From positions 310,001 to 374,000 of the forward strand of contig NZ_VCYH01000002.1 in NCBI RefSeq assembly GCF_030464345.1: 64,000 nt of DNA. Reading direction: 5' to 3'. The position numbers and the translations under genes were made by a program. The notes below the pieces were generated by a model, which was given only the letters and a program-made list of their open reading frames with translations, was not told the origin of the DNA and ran no database searches. Origin of the DNA: Methanoculleus frigidifontis. GTDB taxonomy: Archaea > Halobacteriota > Methanomicrobia > Methanomicrobiales > Methanoculleaceae. How positions within the stretch are numbered: position 1 is the first letter of the stretch; each line of letters starts with the position of its first letter. Below are positions 18,509 to 26,018 of the stretch, piece after piece.

Positions 18509-19897
18509 TCATGATGGCCTCTCCCGCAGAACATATCGTGTCTCCCTCCTCGATGGGCTCACCTGCTCCAGGATACCACGGTCAACCAGGGCCTTGAGAT
18601 CCCTGAAAGCCGTCGCTGCCGAGACGCCGGTGAGCGACTGATAGGCACCGCTCGTGATGCTCCCCTCGGCCTTGATTCGTTCCACCGCACGGATCTGCCG
18701 TTCGTTCAGTTCCATCTTCCGAAGAGAACTCTCGTTCAGCGTATCCATCCGCATCGTCAGGGTGAACCCGAGCGGATTGCTGGCGAAGACGGGAGCCGGC
18801 ATACCGGCATCGCGGAAAGCCGTGATGATCCGCTCGATACCCGATCCGTAGCGCTCGATGAGTCCGGCGCGGTAGAAGATATCGGCAACCTTCGGATTGC
18901 GGTGGTAGGAGTAGTGCTCTTTCAGGATCATCTCGACGGTGACACCTTCGGGAAGATGGCCGGGATTGTGGAAGCGGATATGGTCATCGAAGATCCGAAC
19001 CTGCGTCTGGACCGTGTTGTTGAAGTAGTCGCGGTGGATGAGCGCATTGAGAAGCGCCTCCCGGATCGCCGGAAGCGGGTAGTCCCAGATCTCCCTCCTC
19101 CGGAACGACTCCTGCATCGCCTCCTCCGAGATGTCGTACCTGACGCCGAGATACTGCTTGATGACCCGCTCGCCCTCCTCAAACTGGTGAAAGAGATTGC
19201 CTCCGATCTCGTGGTCGCCGACGATGATATCGGCCCGCTTGAACCGCCCGATTCTGAGGATGCAGTTCTGGAAGTACCGCTGCGGATCTCTGCCGAAGAG
19301 GACGATAGCACCGTTGCTGATCCCTCCGTCCCCGGCAAGCCCGAGGCGGCGGAGGACGGCCTCGACCGGTTCGGCCGGATCGACGGCAGCGAGGCGACCT
19401 GCCGCCTTTGCACCGGCAAGGAAACGCCGCACCGTCTCCTCATCGATCTCGTCGAGCGGGTACGGCCCGGCGACGCTGTCCCACTCAATGCTTTGCTGGA
19501 AGAACCCGCGAAGCTCGTCCGGGAGCATCTCGCGTGTCGTGTCGCCGATGCGGGTGTAGTACCGCCCGTCACAGGCGACCGGGACGCGGCTCCGTTCGAC
19601 GGCGACGGTAACGACGGACTTCCCCTCGATATCGCGGATCTCAATGACCGGATGAATGCCGAGCCGGGTGGTTATGCTGTCTGCGAGTTTCTTGACGGCA
19701 TTGTTTCTGAGATCGACGCCGACGACGGCATGATCGCGGTCGCGGACCCCGATGACGGCTATCCCGCCGGCTGTGTTGGCAAAAGCGGACAGGAGCCGAT
19801 ACAGGTTCGTGCTCACCTCTTCCTTGAAATCGATCCGCCGTCCTTCAAAGCGGGTGAGCAGGGAAGGGAGGTCATCCACGCGCTTCACTTCCGGCAC
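18509..19897 (-). CDS. AlbA_2 (Schlafen-type) domain transcriptional regulator with HATPase_c_4 and winged helix
   Basis: A 462-residue protein. The N-terminal AlbA_2 domain has FEGRRIDFKEEVS, AFANTAGGIAVIGVRD and RYYTRIGDTTREM. The central HATPase_c_4-like region has IREALLNALIHRDY, RFHNPGHLPEGV and RYGSGIERI. The C-terminal winged helix (about 395-462) has ITSGAYQSLTGVSAATAFRDLKAL. This architecture is typical of the RecG-like ATP-binding regulators common in archaea and mobile regions. The specific ligand and targets are unknown. A second member of this broad class is present as a pseudogene at 23.1-23.7 kb. Confidence 0.88.
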   Translation of the reverse strand: MPEVKRVDDLPSLLTRFEGRRIDFKEEVSTNLYRLLSAFANTAGGIAVIGVRDRDHAVVGVDLRNNAVKKLADSITTRLGIHPVIEIRDIEGKSVVTVAVERSRVPVACDGRYYTRIGDTTREMLPDELRGFFQQSIEWDSVAGPYPLDEIDEETVRRFLAGAKAAGRLAAVDPAEPVEAVLRRLGLAGDGGISNGAIVLFGRDPQRYFQNCILRIGRFKRADIIVGDHEIGGNLFHQFEEGERVIKQYLGVRYDISEEAMQESFRRREIWDYPLPAIREALLNALIHRDYFNNTVQTQVRIFDDHIRFHNPGHLPEGVTVEMILKEHYSYHRNPKVADIFYRAGLIERYGSGIERIITAFRDAGMPAPVFASNPLGFTLTMRMDTLNESSLRKMELNERQIRAVERIKAEGSITSGAYQSLTGVSAATAFRDLKALVDRGILEQVSPSRRETRYVLRERPS

Positions 19898-20311
19898 CGT
19901 ACCCGAGCACGGAGATCATATGCTTCTCTCATAGGTATGACGCCCCGCTCCTTCACCTGTCGGTCGGCAGCCTGTTACAGACCGGCAGTGCGTTCATGGT
20001 GATGCGCACGATCCGGCCGGGCGCATTGTTTCCGATATCGCTCCTTTGCGGCATGGCGGAATATCTCTCCGGTTGTGCGGTTTTCTGCACGTTTGATGGG
20101 TAAGGGGGGAACGGCAGACCAATGATAGTTCTATCCTTCTGCTGAAGGTTCCTTTGTTTGCGGGACGGGATTATGGTTTCGATGGTGGTAAGTACCGTCC
20201 GGCAGTGTGCATCGCTTCGCTTCCGGGAGCTCGCTGCGTAACAACCTTTTTTCTCGAGCGTCATCAATACTTCATTGTTCCGACGGCCGGCTGCCGGGGC
20301 AGGAGAGCGCA
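19898..20311. other. Intergenic stretch between divergent genes
   Basis: About 410 bp separate the starts of the AlbA_2 gene and the Doc-like gene. Open frames here lack family features and I regard them as noise. I see no clear TATA box, repeat or RNA gene; the divergent promoters must lie here. Confidence 0.5.
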
Positions 20312-20701
20312 ATGGAAGAATTCACCGTAGAGGAGGTGATCGGCTACCAGATTGAGATCATCCTGGCAAGCGATCGTGAAGAAGACCGGGGGCTCGAAGG
20401 ACAGCTCCTCAATCCCGGGAACCTCGACTTTACCGTGACATTCAGCAGCAACTTCCCGGACCCGTTCGAGAGAGCCGCTTTCGTGCTGCACGGCCTTGCG
20501 ACGGGGCATGCCTTCGTCCAGGGGAACAAACGGGTCGCATTTCTGCTCGCCGCTCTCATCCTGCTCCGAACACCGGAGCGGTACGCCATCACGAGCTCCG
20601 ACGAGGAGAACAACCGCTTCGTGCGGGACGTTGCCGAAGGCAAAAAGACCCGGGAAGACATCAGAGTCTGGCTCTGCTCTGCTGCAAAAAAAAGTCGATG
20701 A
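20312..20701 (+). CDS. Doc-like (Fic fold) toxin candidate
   Basis: A 129-residue protein starting MEEFTVEEVIGYQ (GGAG ribosome-binding site 10 nt upstream). I preferred this to a longer frame. It has the Fic/Doc active-site loop HAFVQGNKRVAFLLAALILL. Doc proteins phosphorylate EF-Tu, and Fic proteins AMPylate targets, via HxFx(D/N)xNKR-type motifs. Here the usual acidic or Asn residue is Gln. No antitoxin gene is adjacent on the same strand. The convergent neighbour (20703-20945) belongs to another operon. It could be a solitary or inactive toxin. Confidence 0.75.
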   Translation: MEEFTVEEVIGYQIEIILASDREEDRGLEGQLLNPGNLDFTVTFSSNFPDPFERAAFVLHGLATGHAFVQGNKRVAFLLAALILLRTPERYAITSSDEENNRFVRDVAEGKKTREDIRVWLCSAAKKSR

Positions 20702-20702
20702 T

Positions 20703-20945
20703 CTATTCGGCCAGAAGCTCGAAAGTCTTCTTGTGCCGCTGCAGAAGCGCCCTGAAGTCTTCGTCCTTCGAGGGCTGCGCCTCCGGCGCCTGCAGCGGAT
20801 GTGCAACCGTAAACGTCCCGATAGGGCCGGACGTACCGGAACTCTGCACCGAAGCAATTGAGTTTCCGGAGGAGTGATAGCGGTACGGGCCAACGGGTTT
20901 CACAAGTCCCTTCTCGTTATCCGAACCTGTTATCCGTGAATACAT
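20703..20945 (-). CDS. Small hypothetical protein, partner of the SDH_sah gene
   Basis: An 80-residue protein. The N-terminal half is polar, Ser/Gly-rich and probably disordered; the C-terminal helix is DEDFRALLQRHKKTFELL. The ATG lies 3 nt after the protease stop and has a strong GGAGGTG ribosome-binding site inside the end of that gene, so the two are co-translated. Its stop is 1 nt from the convergent Doc-like gene. Family unknown; an adaptor or substrate of the protease is one possibility. Confidence 0.65.
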   Translation of the reverse strand: MYSRITGSDNEKGLVKPVGPYRYHSSGNSIASVQSSGTSGPIGTFTVAHPLQAPEAQPSKDEDFRALLQRHKKTFELLAE

Positions 20946-20948
20946 CTC

Positions 20949-22061
20949 TCACACCTCCGCTATACGGTCAATTGTTTTCCAGCCAGGAGTCATTGGCGCT
21001 ACGTTGATATTAATGTTCAGGTCAGGCATGCGGACGGCGCTGATCACTCTCACCGACCGGTATTCGCTTCGCAGGCGTGGGCTCTCAACCGTTGCCTGGA
21101 GAAGTTCGTAGTGTATGGACGGGAGCGTTGCAAGCTGGATCTGCTGGAGATGCTGCTGGAAGATCTGGGGCAGGAACTGCGGCGGAGTATTCGCCGGGAG
21201 TTGCAGTTGCCGGACCTGCCCTATGGCCTGAGACAGATGGGGGTCGTTCATTACAATATCAAAGGGGTTGAATGGCTCTCTGCATTTCATCTCCCGTTCC
21301 AGGTCCTCCCATACCTGCCACATGAGTCTTTCAAGGCCGGAGGGTGCATCCGTGACGTTCAGGCCAATCTCTTTTGCTTCCGTTCTCCCAACCGGATAGC
21401 CGTGATGGTAAAATGATTTGTTGAGTGCCTCGGATATTGCCTTGACTGTATTGTGGTCGGCCATGTGGAGACCGAGCAGCTTCGCGCCGAGCGAGAGGGC
21501 AAGGTTCGAGCTCCGCTTGGCGGCTCCGATCGGGATTGTACCGACCTCTTTTGCAACCAACTCGAAAGCCCGCTCTTTCTGCTCCTGATCGGAGATGCCC
21601 ACGTCCGTGCCGACGAAGTCCAGATAATGTGCCAGGTCTTCTGCCGCAAAGTCGAGGTTTGCCTGCTTTCCTTCGACATTCTTAACGATGTGCAGTTGCG
21701 GATCAACCGGCCCGAGATTGGAGAACGGGTGCATGACAATTTCATTCGCGCCGAGGGCGAGCAGCGTCGCTGCGCTGTATGCTTCATAGGGTATCAGAAC
21801 GCCGACTTCGTCAAACCGTTCGCGGAGCAGGCTGATGATCCGCCACGAAACGATGGGGTCGCCGCCCCGGCTGACGATAAGGAGGTCGATCTTCTTCTTG
21901 TCCTCCGGGATAGTGAGGATCTGCCGGCAAAATTCCGGTATTACATCAGAGGCGATAACTCCTTCGGCGTTCGGCCGTGAGCTGGTTACGTAGGTGATGA
22001 GCGGCCGCCCACGCTCTTTCTCGATCTGCCTGTAGAACTCGACCCTCTCGGCGTAGGTCAT
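20949..22061 (-). CDS. SDH_sah-family serine protease (ClpP/SppA-like fold)
   Basis: A 370-residue protein starting MTYAERVEFYRQIE. A longer open frame extends upstream but has no coding character. It matches the serine dehydrogenase proteinase (SDH_sah) family: LLIVSRGGDPIVSW forms the ClpP-like oxyanion region, IPYEAYSAATLLALGANEIVMHPFSNLGPVDPQ holds the catalytic Ser environment, and the conserved KSFYHHGYPVGRTEAKEIGLNV follows. No signal peptide or transmembrane segment is apparent, so it is probably cytoplasmic. It is followed directly by the 80-residue gene at 20703. Confidence 0.85.
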   Translation of the reverse strand: MTYAERVEFYRQIEKERGRPLITYVTSSRPNAEGVIASDVIPEFCRQILTIPEDKKKIDLLIVSRGGDPIVSWRIISLLRERFDEVGVLIPYEAYSAATLLALGANEIVMHPFSNLGPVDPQLHIVKNVEGKQANLDFAAEDLAHYLDFVGTDVGISDQEQKERAFELVAKEVGTIPIGAAKRSSNLALSLGAKLLGLHMADHNTVKAISEALNKSFYHHGYPVGRTEAKEIGLNVTDAPSGLERLMWQVWEDLEREMKCREPFNPFDIVMNDPHLSQAIGQVRQLQLPANTPPQFLPQIFQQHLQQIQLATLPSIHYELLQATVESPRLRSEYRSVRVISAVRMPDLNININVAPMTPGWKTIDRIAEV

Positions 22062-22164
22062 GAGAGAACCTTGGATTAAACGGTATATTAAGGTGATGGG
22101 TTTCGACGAAGGCCCGGCGCTCCCGCCGGCACCGCCGCCGCCCCCTGCAGGGGATCGACCGGGA

Positions 22165-22317
22165 TCATCGCACCCCCTTTCCCCGGTTCCACTCCCGCAC
22201 CAGCCGGGCATAACACCCCTCGCAGATATTCGCCTGCTTCTTGCGTGAGCGATACACGGCTTTCCCGGCATCGCAGATCGTGCACCGGCCGAGTTCTCCT
22301 TCACCCACGCAAACCAT
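22165..22317 (-). CDS. Small zinc-ribbon protein
   Basis: About 50 residues (MVCVGEGELGRCTICD start). Two CxxC knuckles, CTIC and CEGC, are separated by 18 residues (AGKAVYRSRKKQANI between), followed by YARLVREWNRGKGVR. It is a compact treble-clef or ribbon type that could bind DNA. A paralogous 3' end survives at 18151. An upstream in-frame ATG at 22401 would add a hydrophobic 28-residue extension, which I judge unlikely. Confidence 0.6.
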   Translation of the reverse strand: MVCVGEGELGRCTICDAGKAVYRSRKKQANICEGCYARLVREWNRGKGVR

Positions 22318-22341
22318 CCGGTGATCGAGCAGCCCGGACAG

Positions 22342-22373
22342 GTGTTGCAACACCGTTGTACATAGTGTTGCAA
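22342..22373. promoter_or_regulatory. GTGTTGCAA palindrome and repeats
   Basis: GTGTTGCAACAC at 22342-22353 is a perfect 12-bp palindrome. The half-site GTGTTGCAA recurs at 22365-22373, and related GTGCAAAC words follow. It lies upstream of the zinc-ribbon gene in a gene-poor stretch, so it may be an operator. No regulator is assigned. Confidence 0.3.
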
Positions 22374-22588
22374 AGGGGTGTGCAAACATGAGTGCAAACA
22401 CTTTTCGCGAGCGAACTCTCTGATAAACCAGGGAATTTCAGATCCGCGAATGAATCGCCATTTTCGATTTTTTCGTTTGCAACAGATCCGGAAACGCACG
22501 GTTCGCCCGATCGTGCACGCGATCGGGATGCACATCCGGTGCAATTCCGCCGCCGGCCTCCGGGACGTCCGCAGCGCACCGGGGTCTT

Positions 22589-22864
22589 TCAACTCCCGCC
22601 CGTCCGATCGCCCAGGTATCGGACATCGCGGAGATGCGTCGCGGAGAGAATGAGATCCCGGTTGGCGACGATGTGCCGGTAGTCCCCGGTGTAGAGCATA
22701 AACGACTGATTGAGGACTCGCACCGGCGTCTTCGGCAAATGTTTTTGTCGTGCTGCGTGGAGGGCCGGCACCCCCGGTTTCAGTCCACGGGCATATGCAC
22801 GTTGTTTTCCGGGGTAGTACATGAGAATTGCCATCATGGTGCTCTGATTTCTTCGCCGGCTCAT
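22589..22864 (-). CDS. Weakly supported small basic protein
   Basis: A 91-residue frame (MSRRRNQSTMMAILMYYPGK start) in an otherwise gene-poor stretch (22318-23121). The C-terminal part (RVLNQSFMLYTGDYRHIVANRDLILSA cut into two helices) has reasonable protein composition but no family I recognise. It could be a provirus remnant or chance. The rest of 22318-23121 shows only the palindrome cluster. Confidence 0.3.
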   Translation of the reverse strand: MSRRRNQSTMMAILMYYPGKQRAYARGLKPGVPALHAARQKHLPKTPVRVLNQSFMLYTGDYRHIVANRDLILSATHLRDVRYLGDRTGGS

Positions 22865-23121
22865 GTTCGATTACATGCCCATTACATATCGGAGAACAAG
22901 AAATGCAAGGAGAAATACTAAAATGAACCCCGGAGAATGTGCTCCCTACCAGGACGATCAAACCGTACCCGGGATGAAATTACATATCGTCGTGCCTCTC
23001 CCGGGTATCCACACGTTATCCACACCCAGCGGGGCATCCGCACCGTTCCGGGGCTGGAGCGTCGCCCGTTCTGCCGAAACTCCGTGATGCTATCCACACC
23101 AGTCATACGCAACCAACTCCG

Positions 23122-23700
23122 TCACGGCATGTCTCCCTCAGAACCGGATTTCGCCAGCGCAGCACGGCCTTTCTCGGTGAGGCGGTACTTCTGGTGCCGG
23201 CTGCTCGGCTTTTCGGGGACGGTGTACTCGATCACTCGGTCGGCCAGGAGCTGGCGGACGACCTTGCTCTGCTGACCCGAGATCTCTTTCTGTCCGAGCC
23301 CCCGGGAGAGTTCCGCTTTGGACTTCGGCTCGCTCTCGAGGAGCAGGATTACCCTCGCTTCCAGTGACTCTGGCTGCGACTCTGGCCGTGACTCTGGCCG
23401 TGACTCTGGCTGCAGCCCCTGACCGGGAGTCGGGACCCGGCGGACGATCGTCTGGAAAGCCGTCGCTGACGCCAAACTCCGGCTCCGGCAGCCCGATCTT
23501 GGTGCAGCGGCGGATCATGTCCCGCGTCCCCGTGCCCATCCGCTCGATCTAGCCGGCCAGGTGCACCGGCGCCGCGAGAAGCGGGTTGCCCGGCACCGAC
23601 CCGTAGGCCTGCCGCAGCTTCTCGAGCGTCAGGACGGCGCCGCCCGGAGAAGCGCAGGGCTCTGGCGGCCGCAGGGTCGATCCGGCAGTGGCCGGCCGTG
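23122..23700 (-). pseudogene. Broken C-terminal part of an AlbA_2/ATP-binding regulator
   Basis: Read on the minus strand, LEKLRQAYGSVPGNPLLAAP is followed by an in-frame TAG (23549-23551) exactly where related proteins have Tyr in GYIERMGTGTRDMIRRC. The frame continues through CTKIGLPEPEFGVSDGF, then one extra base (TTT run at 23456-23458) shifts the frame. The true continuation QTIVRR, a Pro-Glu-Ser-Arg repeat and a winged helix (AELSRGLGQKEISGQQSK) follows to 23122. The N-terminal two-thirds is missing. One nonsense and one frameshift mutation make this a clear pseudogene. Confidence 0.85.
23364..23411. repeat. 12-bp tandem repeat, 4 copies
   Basis: Four near-identical 12-bp units (TGACTCTGGCTG or CGACTCTGGCCG types) lie inside the regulator pseudogene. 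They encode a PESR-like linker between its ATP-binding and winged-helix parts. The period is a multiple of 3, so copy number can change without shifting the frame. Confidence 0.85.
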
Positions 23701-23809
23701 GGGACAGCCCCTCCGGTCCGGTCTTGAGCGATGCCGCAGCAGATCTCCATCCTGGCGATCCGCATGAATGCCCCGGAAGCCTTAGCCGGCCGGGCGCGGA
23801 CGAAAAAAA

Positions 23810-24655
23810 TTATTCCGGGGGTTTTCCCGGCGCTTCATTCAGGCCGTTCGGGAACCAGAGCGTCCTCTGCGGGAACGGGATCTCGATGCCGTTCTCTTCG
23901 AGCGCCACTTTGATCTGCCAGAGCAGCTCGGTCCGGACGCCCCACCACTCCCGGGCGGGCGCCCAGATGTAGACGGTCAGGTTGACGCTGTTGTCGCCGA
24001 GCGAGTCCACGAAGACCGACGGAGCCGGCTCTTTCAGGGCGAAGGGGTGCTGCCAGATCGTCTCCTTGACGATCCGGATCGCCGTGTCGGCATCGTCGCT
24101 GTAGCGGATGCCGACCGTATACTCGAACCGCCGCGCCACGTTCTGCACGTAATTGGTGATGTTCGAAGTGAAGACCTTCTCGTTCGGGATGCGGACGTAC
24201 ACCCCGTCGTAGGTCCGGACGACGGTCGAGAGGACCCGGACGTCCTCGATGTTCCCGGAGATACCCTCGACGCCGATATTGTCGCCGATCTTGATCGGCC
24301 GCTCGACCATCAGAAAGAGGCCCGAGACGAGGTTTGATACCACGCTCTGGCTTGCAAACGCGATCACCAGACTGGCGATCCCCCCGGCGACCAGAAGACC
24401 GGAGAGGTCGAGGTTCAGGTTCGGCAGCGCGACCATGAGGGCCACGAGGATGGTTGCGTAGTAGACGATCTTTGCGAGCAGTTCAAGGTCGTTTTTTGGC
24501 ACCTTCTCCGCAAGAGCTTTCCTGACGTTCAGCGCCAGGAACTTCGCGACCGCCACCCCGACCGCAAGAATGACGATGACGACCAGGAGGTTTCCGACGG
24601 TGAAGTCCCAGGGGCCGACGGGCGTCTCCAGGACCGCCGTCACGTTCAGGCTCAT
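23810..24655 (-). CDS. Small-conductance mechanosensitive channel (MscS family)
   Basis: A 281-residue protein starting MSLNVTAVLE; this ATG overlaps the upstream stop as ATGA. Three transmembrane segments (about 20-40, 63-82 and 88-115) precede the pore-lining helix LLVAGGIASLVIAFASQSVVSNLVSG. The MscS beta domain follows (ERPIKIGDNIGVEGISGNIEDV, RTYDGVYVRIPNEKVF), then the C-terminal cytoplasmic domain. It releases solutes under hypo-osmotic stress. It is translationally coupled to DUF432. Confidence 0.93.
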   Translation of the reverse strand: MSLNVTAVLETPVGPWDFTVGNLLVVIVILAVGVAVAKFLALNVRKALAEKVPKNDLELLAKIVYYATILVALMVALPNLNLDLSGLLVAGGIASLVIAFASQSVVSNLVSGLFLMVERPIKIGDNIGVEGISGNIEDVRVLSTVVRTYDGVYVRIPNEKVFTSNITNYVQNVARRFEYTVGIRYSDDADTAIRIVKETIWQHPFALKEPAPSVFVDSLGDNSVNLTVYIWAPAREWWGVRTELLWQIKVALEENGIEIPFPQRTLWFPNGLNEAPGKPPE

Positions 24656-25359
24656 GCCAGCCCCCACGCCATCAGGTATCCCTTCTTGATGACCGGTATC
24701 TCCCGGGCGGTATAGAGCTCGACCGACTTCTTCATCCCGGGCGTGAGCGGCGCGTCGATAAAGTCCGTCTCCGCGAGATTCTTGTTCAGGATCCGCATCT
24801 CGGCGGTCATCCCGACGAAGTCGTTGTAGTAGATCTTCATATCGTAGCTCTCAAAGACCGCCCGGGAGACCTCCACCCATTCGCGGTGCATGTTCCGGAG
24901 CCGCAGTTCCAGAACCCCTTCTCTCAGGGGTTCGACCTCGGGCATCGCAGCAGAGACCCGGCTCCGGTGCCACCGGGCGATGACGCCGCCGTTCGGCGGG
25001 CCGTACAGGGTATACTTCTGGTGATTCAGGCCGAAGATGTCGAGCACCTCCATGTCGCGCCTGGCCTCGAGAAAGATCCCGATCTCGACGGGAAAGGTCA
25101 GGTAGACCCGGGTCGTCGACAGCGGTTCGATGACTATCGGGTCGAACTCGATCTGCAGAAAGTTCGTCACCTCTTTGGGCAGGTTCAGCGGCTCCACCGG
25201 GTTCACCACGACGCCCCCCGTCTCGGACGCCAGGATCCGCTCGTACTGCTGCCCGCCGCAGTCCCGCCGGTAGACCAGCAGCCCGTCCTGCTGGTCTATT
25301 CCGACATCGATGCCGTCATAGGTAAAATGAAAGGAATAGTCGTACCGACCGAACATCAC
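24652..25359 (-). CDS. DUF432 family protein
   Basis: A 235-residue protein with the DUF432 pattern: FGRYDYSFHFTYDGIDVGID at the start, LTFPVEIGIFLE, KYTLYGPPNGGVIARWH. DUF432 genes are found in methanogens next to mscS, as here with a 4-nt overlap. The fold appears soluble and beta-rich with no membrane segment. I infer a modulator or partner of the channel. Confidence 0.85.
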   Translation of the reverse strand: MMFGRYDYSFHFTYDGIDVGIDQQDGLLVYRRDCGGQQYERILASETGGVVVNPVEPLNLPKEVTNFLQIEFDPIVIEPLSTTRVYLTFPVEIGIFLEARRDMEVLDIFGLNHQKYTLYGPPNGGVIARWHRSRVSAAMPEVEPLREGVLELRLRNMHREWVEVSRAVFESYDMKIYYNDFVGMTAEMRILNKNLAETDFIDAPLTPGMKKSVELYTAREIPVIKKGYLMAWGLA

Positions 25360-26018
25360 TAGAAGTAGTGCAGATGCTTGATTATTAATGTTCCCACGAC
25401 ATGAAACCGCAGATTTCCGCAGATTTTACGGAAATGAGCCAGGCATCCGGGTTTTTATCCGGGTGCCGCCGCTGCACCGCCCGGGTGCTGCACGGCGGTC
25501 TGCCGGCAAACCCCGGAGAAAAAACCGCCCCGCCCCGAGATACGCACAGCGCCGCCGACGGATCGCAGGTCCGCAGCGGCCGGCCGCCCGGCTCGCGTTT
25601 TTTCCGGCGCAGCGCTGCGCCGATTGAACCGTGCAGAATCTCCCGAAGCAGAAGATTTTCGTAAAAAAATACATTCCTCCCGGAATGTGCAGGGCGAATA
25701 TTTGTAAAAGTATAAATATGGCATTCGATTCCTGATATATTTCACGGCGAATAAATAGATACTGTTTTAACCGTCGCTCTACGACATTTGATTGCGAAGC
25801 GACAGGGTTTCACGCCCGACGACAGACCGGATACGCCTGGAAATTCGAGCCGGACGATCGTTTGCAGACAGAGCAGCGTCCCGTCGGTCGGTGCCCGGCA
25901 CTTTCGACCGATACACTAATGAGCACATCGCCGATTGTACCCCCACGGATCGATCGTCGGCAGGGAGGCACCCTCCCGGTGACGGACACCCCCTGCTCTC
26001 TCTGTGAGGAGGATAATT
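25360..26018. other. Long intergenic region upstream of the histidine kinase
   Basis: About 660 bp without a credible gene. The TATA-like TATAAATA at 25711-25718 would place transcription start near 25740 and give a leader of about 280 nt, unusually long for this genome. I see no recognisable riboswitch fold. Open frames on both strands here lack family features. Confidence 0.5.

Noticed and set aside
22062-22961. N-terminal extension of the SDH_sah protease to 670 residues
   Set aside because: The extension is rich in Cys, Arg and Pro with no domain, overlaps the zinc-ribbon gene, and the conserved family start is at 22061.
25455-25745. Open frames in the region upstream of the histidine kinase
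   Set aside because: They are short, overlapping on both strands, with no start signals or family resemblance.
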